DNA from: CATOSD01 sp965203135
GTDB lineage: Bacteria > Chloroflexota > Dehalococcoidia > Lucifugimonadales > CATOSD01
Assembly: GCA_965203135.1 (NCBI GenBank)
Contig: CBDBBO010000002.1
Location: 992,001 to 1,056,000 of the forward strand
Length of the DNA stretch: 64,000 nt
Direction: 5' to 3'
This document shows, one piece after another, positions 8,176 through 16,581 of the stretch (position 1 is its first letter; every line of letters starts with the position of its first letter). Position numbers and translations under genes: made by a program. The notes under the pieces were generated by a model. That model saw only the letters and a program-made list of their open reading frames with translations. It had not been told where the DNA came from and did no database searches.

Positions 8176-10123
8176 TCTGGTCTCTCAACAGCGCCGCCTT
8201 CTCGAATTCCAGGTTGCGGGCCGCGGCCTTCATCTGCGCCTCCAGGTCCTTGATGAGCCGCAAAATGTCGTCCTTGGGCATGTCGTCCTTGGTGACGTAG
8301 GGAGCCCTGGTCTCTGCGAGCGCCCTGACCCGCTCGGTGATGTCGTGTACGGTCTTGCGAATGCCCTGCGGCGTAATGCCATTCTCGCGGTTGTAGATGT
8401 CCTGAATCTGCCGGCGGCGGTTGGTCTCGTCGATGGCGCGCTTCATCGAGTCCGTGACGGCGTCGGCGTACATAATCACCTGCCCGTCCACGTGTCTCGC
8501 GGCGCGGCCAATGGTCTGTATGAGCGCGGTCCAGGAGCGCAGGTAACCCTCCTTGTCGGCGTCCAGTATTGCGACGAGGCTGACTTCGGGAAGATCGATG
8601 CCTTCGCGGAGTAAGTTGATGCCCACTACCACGTCGTAGACGCCCAGCCTCAGATCGCGCAGTATCTCGCTTCGCTCCAGCGTGTCTATCTCCGAGTGCA
8701 GATAGTGGGTCTTGATTCCAAGTTCGCGCAGGTAGTCGGCCAACTCCTCGGCCATACGCTTCGTGAGCGTGGTAACGACGGACCGTTCGCCGCGGTCCGT
8801 CCTGACGCGGATCTCGTGTATCAGGTCGTCTATCTGGCCCTCGATTGGCCTTACATCCACGACCGGGTCCATAAGCCCCGTGGGCCGGATGACCTGCTCG
8901 ACGATGCTCTGGCTGTGCTCGTACTCGTATGGACCGGGCGTTGCGGACACGTAGACTATCTGGTTGACGCGCTCCTCGAACTCGCCGAAGTTGAGCGGGC
9001 GGTTGTCCAGCGCCGAGGGCAACCGGAAGCCGAAGTCCACAAGCACCTCTTTTCGTGATCGGTCGCCGAAGTACATGCCGCGCAACTGGGGCAGCGTCAT
9101 GTGCGACTCGTCTATGAAAATGAGGGCATCCTCCGGCAGGTAGTCCATGAGCGTGTAGGGGGTGCTGCCCGCCTCCCGTCTTGACAGGTGGCGTGAGTAG
9201 TTCTCCACCCCCGCGCAGTAGCCGGTCTCGCGCATCATCTCGAGGTCGTACATGGTCCGCGATTCGAGTCGCTGGGCCTCGAGCAGCTTGCCCTGGGCCT
9301 CCAACTCGGCCGTTCTCTCGGCCAGCTCGACCTTGATGTCCTCGATGGCCTGGAGCATCTTCTCATCCGAGGTGACGAAGTGCTTGGCCGGGTAGATTTC
9401 GATGTCCTGGCGCTCAGCTACCAACTCGCCGGTCAGCGTATCGACTTCGACGATGCGCTCTATCTCGTCGCCCCAGAACTCGATGCGGACGCCCATCTCC
9501 TCGTAGGCAGGCAGGATCTCCAGGGTGTCGCCCCGGACTCTGAAGCGGCCGCGGGCCAGGTCGTAGTCGTTGCGCTCGTACTGCATGTCGACGAGCTGGC
9601 GGACGAGCAGACCGCGGCTGCGCTGCTCCCCCTTTCGCACGTAGGCGACGAAGCCCTGGTACTCCTCCGGCGAGCCCAGGCCGAAGATGCACGACACCGA
9701 CGCGACTATGAGCACGTCACGCCTGGTGAGCAGGGCCCGTGTCGCGGCGTGCCGCAGCTTGTCGAGTTGCTCGTTGATGTCGGCGTCCTTTTCGATGTAG
9801 GTGTCTGTTCTGGGGACGTAGGCCTCCGGCTGGTAATAGTCGTAGTAGCTGACGAAGTACTCGACGGCGTTGTTGGGCAGGAACTCCTTGAACTCGGTGG
9901 CGAGCTGCGCCGCCAGCGTCTTATTGTGGGCGATGACGATGGTGGGACGCTGCAGGCGCTCGACGGCGCAGGCCATTGTGAATGTCTTGCCGCTGCCGGT
10001 CACGCCCAGCAGGGTCTGGTGCTTGAGGCCCTGATCGATTCCGGCAACCAGCTTGTCAATCGCCTGCGGCTGGTCGCCGGTCGGCCTGAAGTCGGAAACG
10101 ATTTCGAAGTCCGGCACGCACAT
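8147..10123 (-). CDS. uvrB: UvrB, excinuclease ABC subunit B
   Basis: The damage-verification helicase-like subunit of nucleotide excision repair, which accepts DNA from UvrA and recruits UvrC. It is full length at 658 residues. Landmarks in order: Walker A GVTGSGKT near residue 40, the beta-hairpin region YYDYYQPEAYVPRTD near residue 95, the DEXH-type box IDESH near residue 340, helicase motif VI (QTIGRAARH) and a C-terminal UVR motif (LEAQMKAAARNLEFEKAALL) that binds UvrC. I prefer the ATG at 10123; a GTG immediately precedes it in frame. No uvrA or uvrC lies nearby. Confidence 0.98.
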   Translation of the reverse strand: MCVPDFEIVSDFRPTGDQPQAIDKLVAGIDQGLKHQTLLGVTGSGKTFTMACAVERLQRPTIVIAHNKTLAAQLATEFKEFLPNNAVEYFVSYYDYYQPEAYVPRTDTYIEKDADINEQLDKLRHAATRALLTRRDVLIVASVSCIFGLGSPEEYQGFVAYVRKGEQRSRGLLVRQLVDMQYERNDYDLARGRFRVRGDTLEILPAYEEMGVRIEFWGDEIERIVEVDTLTGELVAERQDIEIYPAKHFVTSDEKMLQAIEDIKVELAERTAELEAQGKLLEAQRLESRTMYDLEMMRETGYCAGVENYSRHLSRREAGSTPYTLMDYLPEDALIFIDESHMTLPQLRGMYFGDRSRKEVLVDFGFRLPSALDNRPLNFGEFEERVNQIVYVSATPGPYEYEHSQSIVEQVIRPTGLMDPVVDVRPIEGQIDDLIHEIRVRTDRGERSVVTTLTKRMAEELADYLRELGIKTHYLHSEIDTLERSEILRDLRLGVYDVVVGINLLREGIDLPEVSLVAILDADKEGYLRSWTALIQTIGRAARHVDGQVIMYADAVTDSMKRAIDETNRRRQIQDIYNRENGITPQGIRKTVHDITERVRALAETRAPYVTKDDMPKDDILRLIKDLEAQMKAAARNLEFEKAALLRDQIVDLRKAIA

Positions 10124-10291
10124 CACCTATCTAGCAGTCTGCATTGGGTGGACGGCGGCGGGCGGGCGCCGCCAGGCCACCCACGCCTATTCTACTACGA
10201 TTGGTGCGAATGCGCCCGACCACGGCGGGCCATTGTGTCGTCAAAGGGCGAGACCAGCCGGCAAACCGGACCGGCCCCGCCGGGCAAGATG

Positions 10292-11590
10292 CTAGGGCGC
10301 CAGCGGGTCGCTACGGGGACGGGTGCCGAGGACCACTTCCATCTCCATCTGGCTGTCCGAGCCGTCGCGCATCACCCCCAAGGTTACGGTTTCGCCGGGA
10401 GTGGTCTGCTCCAAGAGGTAGGAGATGATGTCGTCCATGGCCTCAACGACGTTACCGTCGATGGCGACGATGATGTCGCCATCCAGGGAGTCTGCCCCTG
10501 AGACGCCGCGCATTCCCGCGCCGTTCGCTGGACCGCCCTCGATCGCTTCGATAACCAGCACGCCCCTGGTGTCGGACGAGAGAGACATCTCGTCGGCGAT
10601 AGCCGGGGTGACGAGCGTTCCTCGAATGCCCAGCCACGAGTAGGAGTACTCGCCTCCGCGCATCAGGCTTGGAACAATCACCTTGGCGGCGTTTATGGGC
10701 ACCGCGAAGCCCACGCCCGCGCTGACGCCGCTGGACGAGGCGATGCGCGCGTTTATGCCGATCACGTTTCCGTGCATATCGAGGAGCGGACCGCCGGAGC
10801 TGCCCGGATTGATCGCCGCGTCCGTCTGCAGCACGCCTGCCAGGGAGAAGCCGAGGTTCCCCGCGGGAAGCGAACGGCCGGCGGCGCTGATTATGCCGCT
10901 GGTGAGCGTGAACTCGCGCCCAAATGGACTCCCTATCGCCGCAACGAGCTGACCCACTTCCACCGCGGCGCTGTCCCCCAGCCGCGCCGCTCCGAGCTCG
11001 GTCTTCGGCTCCGTCAGTCTGAGCACGGCAAGGTCTGAATCGGGGTCGCCTCCCAGGAGCTCTGCCTCGACGACCGCGCCATCGTGGAACGTGACCGTGA
11101 GGCGGTCCGCATCAGCGACGACGTGGTAGCTTGTGACGATGTGACCATCGGCGCTCCAGACGAATCCGGAGCCCTCTCCGAGCACGAACCGGTCCGGGAG
11201 GACCTGTGGCCCCACGGGTCCCACGTCGGGGCTAGTTGAGAAGGGCAAGCCACCGGGAGAGGCGGTGGTCACGCGCCTGTAGGTATCTATGTGCACGATA
11301 GATGGGAGAAGCTCTGTGTATATGCGGTTAAGCACGACGCCCTGGGCGGCGACGACGGCATGGGGATCGAGGGCGCCTCCCCATGTCTCGAGCGGCGAGC
11401 CGGCGCCGCTCACTTCGATGGTGTCAGCCGGAGGAGCCTCACGTTCGGCGGACTCGGCGACGGCGGCCGGCATGTCTCCGGCGGCGCCAGACCCCTCTGA
11501 CGTTTCGCTGCAGGCGGCAACAGCCAGCAGCAGGAGCGCCGGCAGCAACAACATGGCGAGAATTGGTAGCTTGAGGCTGGTTGTTTTCAT
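10292..11590 (-). CDS. HtrA/DegP-like trypsin-family serine protease with PDZ domain (lipoprotein)
   Basis: A 432-residue cell-envelope protease. The N-terminus is a lipoprotein signal (hydrophobic run ending LLLAVAAC), followed by a low-complexity linker. The catalytic triad is visible: His in TSYHVVADAD, Asp in DPDSDLAVLRL and Ser in NPGSSGGPLLD. A single PDZ domain follows (GVLVIEAIEGGPANGAGM ... GDIIVAIDGN). Such enzymes degrade misfolded exported proteins. The frame extends to a TTG two codons earlier, but the ATG at 11590 is the better start. It lies between uvrB and a methyltransferase gene on the same strand. Confidence 0.93.
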   Translation of the reverse strand: MKTTSLKLPILAMLLLPALLLLAVAACSETSEGSGAAGDMPAAVAESAEREAPPADTIEVSGAGSPLETWGGALDPHAVVAAQGVVLNRIYTELLPSIVHIDTYRRVTTASPGGLPFSTSPDVGPVGPQVLPDRFVLGEGSGFVWSADGHIVTSYHVVADADRLTVTFHDGAVVEAELLGGDPDSDLAVLRLTEPKTELGAARLGDSAAVEVGQLVAAIGSPFGREFTLTSGIISAAGRSLPAGNLGFSLAGVLQTDAAINPGSSGGPLLDMHGNVIGINARIASSSGVSAGVGFAVPINAAKVIVPSLMRGGEYSYSWLGIRGTLVTPAIADEMSLSSDTRGVLVIEAIEGGPANGAGMRGVSGADSLDGDIIVAIDGNVVEAMDDIISYLLEQTTPGETVTLGVMRDGSDSQMEMEVVLGTRPRSDPLAP

Positions 11591-11710
11591 GGTCAAACCC
11601 CTGGGAGTTGTTTGGCGTTTTGGCGTAGGCTCCTCTTACCATTGGAGGCGGGATACCCGTTCAATTCTATAACGCAGAGCGTTCGCGACGGGTTAGCCCA
11701 AGCGTGGAAC

Positions 11711-12502
11711 TCAGACCGCCGGGCACTGCTTCACGGTGGGGCGCACGCGCCAGATCATCTCCGTAGAGGTGTCGTCGAAAGGCGACCCGTCGAAGTCCCC
11801 CAGAACCTCCAGTACATCATAGCCGTAGGCCGCCAGCAGGTGGCGCATCTCCCAGTAATGGACGTAGCGGATCTGGAAGTCCAGGTAGCGCCGCTCTTCG
11901 ACGATGCCGCTGGCGGCCAGCCGCTCGACGATTATGCGCGCGTCGATGATCTGGTTGTGGTTGTCGTAGGCGCTCTGCTGCCAGAGTACGTAGCGGCCGC
12001 CGGTGCGGGGGTCGGTGACGTCACGGAAGTGGCGAGGCGTGTCGCCCTCCTGCACCAACATTTCGGGGTCGGGGACGAACATGTCTATGATAAGCTCGCC
12101 GTCCGAGGTGAGGTGGCGTTTGACGTTCTGGAGCGTGTTGATTTGGTCGGGGACAGTCAGCAGCGAGAGAAACCCTCGAAACGGGATGAGCGCCAGCGGG
12201 AAAGGGCCACCTACCTGTTCAGGTTCGAATCTCCGCATGTCCGCCTCGATTAGAGTGACAGAGCCTTCCACCGCGCCCGCGCCCTCCAGGTTTCGCCGGG
12301 CCGCCTCCAGCATGCTGGGCGAGAAGTCCACCCCTACCACGTCTATTCCCGCCCGGGCCAACGCGATCGCCACGCGCCCGGTGCCGCAGCCCAGCTCCAG
12401 CACAGGCCCCCCCGTGCGCAAGGCTTCGCGGACGTAGTAGGGCAGATCGTCGCTGACGTAGGCGTACACCGCGTCGTACGCGTCGGCCCAAGCGTCGTAC
12501 AT
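11711..12502 (-). CDS. Class I SAM-dependent methyltransferase
   Basis: About 263 residues. Motif I is VLELGCGTGRVAIALARAG near residue 40, followed by VVGVDFSPSMLEAARR and the acidic motif LIEADMRRF, all standard for small-molecule class I methyltransferases. The C-terminal part resembles ubiquinone/menaquinone-biosynthesis-like methyltransferases only in general fold, so the substrate is unknown. I start it at the ATG at 12502; a GTG three codons earlier is possible. It follows ruvA closely (about 16 bases) and is probably in the ruvCA transcript. Confidence 0.85.
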   Translation of the reverse strand: MYDAWADAYDAVYAYVSDDLPYYVREALRTGGPVLELGCGTGRVAIALARAGIDVVGVDFSPSMLEAARRNLEGAGAVEGSVTLIEADMRRFEPEQVGGPFPLALIPFRGFLSLLTVPDQINTLQNVKRHLTSDGELIIDMFVPDPEMLVQEGDTPRHFRDVTDPRTGGRYVLWQQSAYDNHNQIIDARIIVERLAASGIVEERRYLDFQIRYVHYWEMRHLLAAYGYDVLEVLGDFDGSPFDDTSTEMIWRVRPTVKQCPAV

Positions 12503-12518
12503 GGAGGCCACGGCAGCG

Positions 12519-13103
12519 CTAGCCGGCCGCGATTCGCTGGAGGGCCTGACGAACCCGTTCCTCGGCCGTAGCGGAACCCGCTGGACCTAGAGACGCGAGC
12601 GCGGTTCTGGCCTCAGCGATCGAATAGCCCAGGGCGGTCAGGGCGTCCAGAGCGTCGCCGTCGTCCGCGCCCGATGCCTGAACGAGCAGGTCCTCCGCCA
12701 GCTTGCCGCGCAGGTCCAGAATGATCCGTCCAGCGGTCTTCTTTCCGACGCCTGGCACCGCGACGAATGCGTCGGTGTCCGCGGATCCGACGGCGACGGC
12801 CAGCGCGCCGGGCGTCATCGCGGACAGGACGTTGAGGGCCACCCTGGGCCCCACGCCGCTGACGGCGACAAGCGCCTCGAACGCGGCACGCGCGTCCTCG
12901 CTGGCGAATCCGTAGAGTGTGAGGCTGTCTTCCCGCACCTGCAGGCACGTGAACAGCCGCGCGTGGTCTCCGACGCCCAGATCCTGGGCCGTGGAGGCCG
13001 GGACGTTGACCTGCAGCGAAATGCCGCCGACGCGGATGTTCACGGTGTCCGGGCCGACGCTCTCGATCGGCCCCTGGACGGACGAAATGAGGGAGGATAC
13101 CAC
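12519..13103 (-). CDS. ruvA: RuvA, Holliday junction branch migration DNA-binding subunit
   Basis: A 194-residue protein that binds four-way junctions as a tetramer and loads the RuvB motor. The N-terminal OB-fold (residues 1-64) is followed by two helix-hairpin-helix motifs, seen as AVSGVGPRVALNVLS and AVPGVGKKTAGRIILDLRGKL, then the flexible domain III (DALTALGYSIAEARTAL). It starts at a GTG with GGAGG six bases upstream. It lies 12 bases after ruvC. No ruvB is seen in the window. Confidence 0.97.
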   Translation of the reverse strand: MVSSLISSVQGPIESVGPDTVNIRVGGISLQVNVPASTAQDLGVGDHARLFTCLQVREDSLTLYGFASEDARAAFEALVAVSGVGPRVALNVLSAMTPGALAVAVGSADTDAFVAVPGVGKKTAGRIILDLRGKLAEDLLVQASGADDGDALDALTALGYSIAEARTALASLGPAGSATAEERVRQALQRIAAG

Positions 13104-13115
13104 TGCGCCCTCCGC

Positions 13116-13613
13116 CTAATCCCTCGCGACGAGCCGCGAGACTCTGCGGGCGCTGAGGTGGCAAAGCGCCACGGCCAGGGCGTCCGAAGCGTCGGTGGTG
13201 TGGTCGTCCAGGCTGTCCAGGCCAAGGCTCGCGCAGACCATCAGCTGGACCTGGAGCTTGGTGCTGCCACCGTGTCCTGTGATCGACTGCTTCACCTTTC
13301 GGGGTTCGTAGCCGACTATCTCCAACCCGGCCTTTCCGGCGACGGCCATAGCGACGCCCTGGGCCTGACCTACCGCCATGGCGGACTTGACGTTGCGAGC
13401 CACGAAGGGCTGCTCGATGGCCAACTCAGCGGGCCGCCAGTTCTCTATCATCCGGGTCAACTCGTCGTAGAGAAAACTGAGCCTGAGCGGGAGTGGTCCG
13501 CGACGCGGGGGAACCAGTGTTCCGGCGTGCACCAGCCGCGCTCCCTCACCCACCGTCTCAACCACACCGACGCCCGTAGCGGTCGTCCCCGGATCTATAC
13601 CAAGCACTCGCAA
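13116..13613 (-). CDS. ruvC: RuvC, Holliday junction resolvase
   Basis: A 165-residue RNase H-fold endonuclease that cuts Holliday junctions. The catalytic acids are visible: Asp in VLGIDPGTTATG at the N-terminus, Glu in LAIEQPFVARN near residue 66, and Asp residues in DHTTDASDALAVALCH near the C-terminus. The start is a TTG giving MRVLGIDPG, the normal family N-terminus. It sits between yebC and ruvA on the same strand, a common bacterial order. Confidence 0.97.
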   Translation of the reverse strand: MRVLGIDPGTTATGVGVVETVGEGARLVHAGTLVPPRRGPLPLRLSFLYDELTRMIENWRPAELAIEQPFVARNVKSAMAVGQAQGVAMAVAGKAGLEIVGYEPRKVKQSITGHGGSTKLQVQLMVCASLGLDSLDDHTTDASDALAVALCHLSARRVSRLVARD

Positions 13614-13673
13614 GGCGCTACACCAAAGTGAAACGCATTAGCTGAGAGGTACCGCTCGAGCCGGGCCGAATCG

Positions 13674-14432
13674 TCATGATTCCCCACGGTACTCTTCGAG
13701 CACTTCGTCCGAAAAGTCGGCGTTGGAGAACACGCGCTGGACGTCGTCCAACTCCTCCAGCCGATCCAGCAGCCGGAGAGTCTGCAGCGCCACCTTGTCG
13801 TCGAGAGCGATGGCGTTGGTGGGCAGCATGGCAATCTCGGAAGAGGTGATGTTGGCCTCGTTCTCAGCGAGCGTGTGGCGAATACCGTCGAGGTCGGACG
13901 GTTCCGAGTACACGTGCAGGCTGGTGTCGTAAGTCTCGAAGTCGTCGGCGCCCGCGTCGATGGCCAGCAACGCAAGCTCCTCGGCCTGCTCCCTATCGGC
14001 CTCGACCACCACTACGCCCCTTTGCGAAAACTGCCAGGCTACGGCTCCGGTCTGCGCCAGGTTGCCGCCAGCCTTGGTGAACGTGGAGCGAATGTCCGAC
14101 ACGGTGCGGTTGCGGTTATCGGTGATAGTCTCCAGCAGGATGGCGGCTCCACCCGGGCCGTAGCCCTCGTAGACGACCTCCACCATCTGGTCTTGCTCTC
14201 CGCCTTCGCCAGTCGCGCGCTTGATAGCTCTGTCGATGTTGTCCAGGGGCATATTATTGTCGCGGGCGCGCTGGACGGCCATTCGCAGCCGGATATTCAT
14301 GTCGGGGTTGCCCCCGCCCTGGCGCGCGGCGGTGATAATCTCCCTTGTCAGCTTAGTGAACAGCTTGCCCCTGCGGGCGTCGGTTATGGCCTTGCCGTGC
14401 TTGATTGTGGACCACTTGGAATGTCCCGACAT
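13674..14432 (-). CDS. yebC: YebC/PmpR family DNA-binding regulatory protein
   Basis: A 252-residue protein starting MSGHSKWSTIKHGK, the invariant N-terminus of the family. The segments QGGGNPDMNIRLR and EGYGPGGAAILLE are also diagnostic. Members act as transcription regulators or, in the TACO1/YebC group, as factors that help ribosomes pass difficult peptides. It leads the yebC-ruvC-ruvA run. Length is normal for the family. Confidence 0.96.
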   Translation of the reverse strand: MSGHSKWSTIKHGKAITDARRGKLFTKLTREIITAARQGGGNPDMNIRLRMAVQRARDNNMPLDNIDRAIKRATGEGGEQDQMVEVVYEGYGPGGAAILLETITDNRNRTVSDIRSTFTKAGGNLAQTGAVAWQFSQRGVVVVEADREQAEELALLAIDAGADDFETYDTSLHVYSEPSDLDGIRHTLAENEANITSSEIAMLPTNAIALDDKVALQTLRLLDRLEELDDVQRVFSNADFSDEVLEEYRGES

Positions 14433-14794
14433 GTCGGCCCCTCCCGAGAAATGTCGTGAATGACTGCATTCACGGTGGCTGCCTACGTGGGGTGTGACGG
14501 GTAGCCCCCGGTAGGGCAGATTCTAGCATGAGGCCACACTTCGGTCAAAATCGGAACCCACAGGTGAGGAGAATCTCACTGCGGAAAAGCGCGAATCGGT
14601 AAGTCCGAGGGTTCGTTGTCTTGCCGGTAAGGCGGCCACGATCGAGGCGAGCGCAAGATTCGCTTTGCGAAAGTTCTCGGAAAGAGTATCGTAAAACGCC
14701 TAGACAACGCCTTTAGATTGGCCGTAAAGATAGGATTAGCGGCAGCGTCCGCCCAAGTCGAAACAGCGCGAGCAGTAGAAAGGGAGGAATAACT
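14433..14794. other. Intergenic region between divergent yebC and HU genes
   Basis: About 360 bases without a supportable gene. It must hold both divergent promoters. AT content rises from about 14690 toward the HU gene. I see no strong promoter hexamers, tRNA or repeat. Confidence 0.5.
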
Positions 14795-15088
14795 ATGGCA
14801 ACGCTGAGGAAGCAGGAGATAACCGAGAAGATTGCGTCCGAGCTCAACGGGAGCAGGGCTGAGGGCGAGGCCGCGCTGAACGCGGTGCTCGGCTCCATTC
14901 AGAGCGCGCTCTCGTCCGGGGACCGCGTGGTGCTCACCGGGTTCGGCTCGTTCGAGGTGCGCAACGTCAAGGCGCGGAGGGTACGCCCAATCCGCGCCAA
15001 CGGCTCCACCGACCTGATAACGGTGCCGGCGCACAAGCGGGTGGGGTTCACGCCCGGCGCCGAGCTAAGCAAGAGCGCCAAGAACTAG
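14795..15088 (+). CDS. hup: HU family DNA-binding protein
   Basis: A 97-residue nucleoid protein that bends and compacts DNA as a dimer. The C-terminal half has the family signature GFGSFEVRNVKARRVRP followed by the arm region and VPAHKRVGFTPGAELS. The N-terminal helices begin MATLRKQEITEKIA. A good GGAGG lies eight bases before the ATG. The gene is monocistronic and converges on rimM across about 95 bases. Confidence 0.96.
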   Translation: MATLRKQEITEKIASELNGSRAEGEAALNAVLGSIQSALSSGDRVVLTGFGSFEVRNVKARRVRPIRANGSTDLITVPAHKRVGFTPGAELSKSAKN

Positions 15089-15183
15089 CATGCGGCATAG
15101 GGGCCAGAGAAGTCTTGCCGAGACTCCCTGGCCTCCGCTTTCCTGCCGATCTGAGGCAACTGCCTTGAAGACGTGGGAGTCTC

Positions 15184-15771
15184 CTACTCCAGGCCCTCAG
15201 GCAGTCGAACCACCATCCTTCCGGCGACGAGATCGACACCGACCACGACGCGCTTCAGTGCCGGAATCAGCAAGTCTTTATCTCCGGGACGCTTGACCAC
15301 GTACACGTCGTTAGCGCCCGTCGTGAGGATCTCCTTAACGGTGCCCAGGCGTTCTCCCTCGCACGTGAAAACTCTGAGGTCGATGAGCTGGTAGTGGTAG
15401 TAGGTGCCTACGGGGAGTGTCGGGACAACATGAGCAGACACGGTGAGGCTCTTGCCCCTTAGTCGCTCGGCGGCGGTGCGGTCGTGGACCGAGTCCAGCT
15501 TCAGCACTATTCCCCGCTTCACTTCCCGCGACCGCCGCACCCGCACGGCGCGGCCCTCCAGGTACAGGCGGCTGTTCGCGGCGAAGCGGTCGGGGTTGTC
15601 GGTGAGGCTCTCGACACGCAAGTCACCCTGGATACCCCACGCTCCTTTGATGATGCCCACCACGACGTCATCCTCATCGGAAGAAGGCGCCGCTTGTGAG
15701 TGGCCCGGCTCTCGCCGGGTCGGAGGGGGGGGAACTGGTGGGGTTGGGAGGTTGTCGCGGAGGCTAGACAA
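15184..15771 (-). CDS. rimM: RimM, 16S rRNA processing protein
   Basis: A 195-residue 30S assembly factor that binds S19. The N-terminal RimM domain starts at VVVGIIKGAWGIQGDLRVE (near residue 36) and the PRC-barrel domain follows from YYHYQLIDLRVF. The first 30 or so residues are a Pro/Ser-rich extension not usual for the family. The TTG start at 15771 overlaps the end of khpA by eight bases; a later start is possible. It closes the rpsT-rpsP-khpA-rimM run. The usual trmD does not follow. Confidence 0.94.
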   Translation of the reverse strand: MSSLRDNLPTPPVPPPPTRREPGHSQAAPSSDEDDVVVGIIKGAWGIQGDLRVESLTDNPDRFAANSRLYLEGRAVRVRRSREVKRGIVLKLDSVHDRTAAERLRGKSLTVSAHVVPTLPVGTYYHYQLIDLRVFTCEGERLGTVKEILTTGANDVYVVKRPGDKDLLIPALKRVVVGVDLVAGRMVVRLPEGLE

Positions 15772-15991
15772 TCTCTAGTATCGCGCGGGTTCCCTGTTTG
15801 ACGGCCGCCACTCGCAGCAGCGCGCGCATCGATTGGGCCACCTTGCCTTGTCTGCCGATGACCTTTCCCTTGTCTTCGGGGGCGACCTCGAGGCGCAGGA
15901 TAACGCGCCCGTTCGAGGTCTCCTCTGTGACCTTCACGTCGTCGGGCTGTGACGCGATGGACTTGGCGATGAACTCGACCAGTTCTTTCAT
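15764..15991 (-). CDS. khpA: KhpA, KH domain RNA-binding protein
   Basis: A 75-residue single KH domain protein. The GxxG loop is in GKVIGRQGKVAQSMRALLR, and the first half reads LVEFIAKSIASQPDDVKV. It partners with KhpB/Jag in some bacteria and influences small RNAs and cell elongation. The gene overlaps rpsP by four bases and lies before rimM, the standard order of this ribosomal operon. Confidence 0.96.
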   Translation of the reverse strand: MKELVEFIAKSIASQPDDVKVTEETSNGRVILRLEVAPEDKGKVIGRQGKVAQSMRALLRVAAVKQGTRAILEIV

Positions 15992-16245
15992 TCGATCTTA
16001 ACTCTGTCGAGTGTACCCAGGCCGCGGAGTACGCTCTTCACGGCGTCGGAGGGCTGGGCGCCCTGCCTCAGCCATTTCAGGGTCTTTTCCTCGTCGACAA
16101 CCACCGTTGGCGGGTCTGTCCTGGGATTGTAGTGTCCCACCTGCTCCACGAATCTGCCGTCGCGCGCCGCCCTGGAGTCCGCCACCACGATGCGGTAGCT
16201 GGCCTGGTCTCGCGCGCCTACTCTTCTCAGTCTGATTCTCAGCAT
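15988..16245 (-). CDS. rpsP: 30S ribosomal protein S16
   Basis: An 85-residue ribosomal protein beginning MLRIRLRRVGARDQASYRIVVADSR, followed by GRFVEQVGHYNPRTDPP; both blocks are diagnostic of S16. The C-terminus ends in LRGLGTLDRVKIE. It is tightly coupled to khpA downstream (4-base overlap) and lies 11 bases after rpsT. Confidence 0.98.
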   Translation of the reverse strand: MLRIRLRRVGARDQASYRIVVADSRAARDGRFVEQVGHYNPRTDPPTVVVDEEKTLKWLRQGAQPSDAVKSVLRGLGTLDRVKIE

Positions 16246-16256
16246 CTCTGGCCGTT

Positions 16257-16544
16257 CTACCCCGTCTGACCGGACGGGGATTCCGCCTCGGCCTGCTTCG
16301 CCTGTTGCAGTTGCTTCATTATCCGCGATTTTCGCCGTGATGCGTTGTTGGGATGCAGGGCGCCCTTCTGGGCAGCCTTGTCGAGGGCAACTACGGCGTC
16401 CCTGACCGCACGTTCGGCGGCGGCGACGTCGCCGGAAGGAATCAGCCTGCGCGCCTTAGTTACGAATGTGCGAGCCCTGGTTCTCAGTGGCTGGTTTCTG
16501 GCGCGTCTCCGCGCCGACACTCGTGCCGCTTTTTCGCTTGGCAA
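16257..16544 (-). CDS. rpsT: 30S ribosomal protein S20
   Basis: A 95-residue basic protein with the S20 pattern: an Arg/Lys-rich N-terminal helix (ARVSARRRARNQPLRTRART) and the C-terminal motif KGALHPNNASRRKSRIMKQL. It starts at a TTG with GGAGG ten bases upstream. S20 is more often found alone; here it leads into rpsP and follows rel on the same strand. The last dozen residues are an acidic, Ser-rich tail. Confidence 0.95.
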   Translation of the reverse strand: MPSEKAARVSARRRARNQPLRTRARTFVTKARRLIPSGDVAAAERAVRDAVVALDKAAQKGALHPNNASRRKSRIMKQLQQAKQAEAESPSGQTG

Positions 16545-16581
16545 GTTGACTACGACCTCCTGCGTCCTGTGTCTTGGTGGG

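Noticed and set aside
15176..15190. Terminator hairpin GGAGT/ACTCC between HU and rimM
   Set aside because: Only five pairs, no T-run, and it overlaps the end of rimM.
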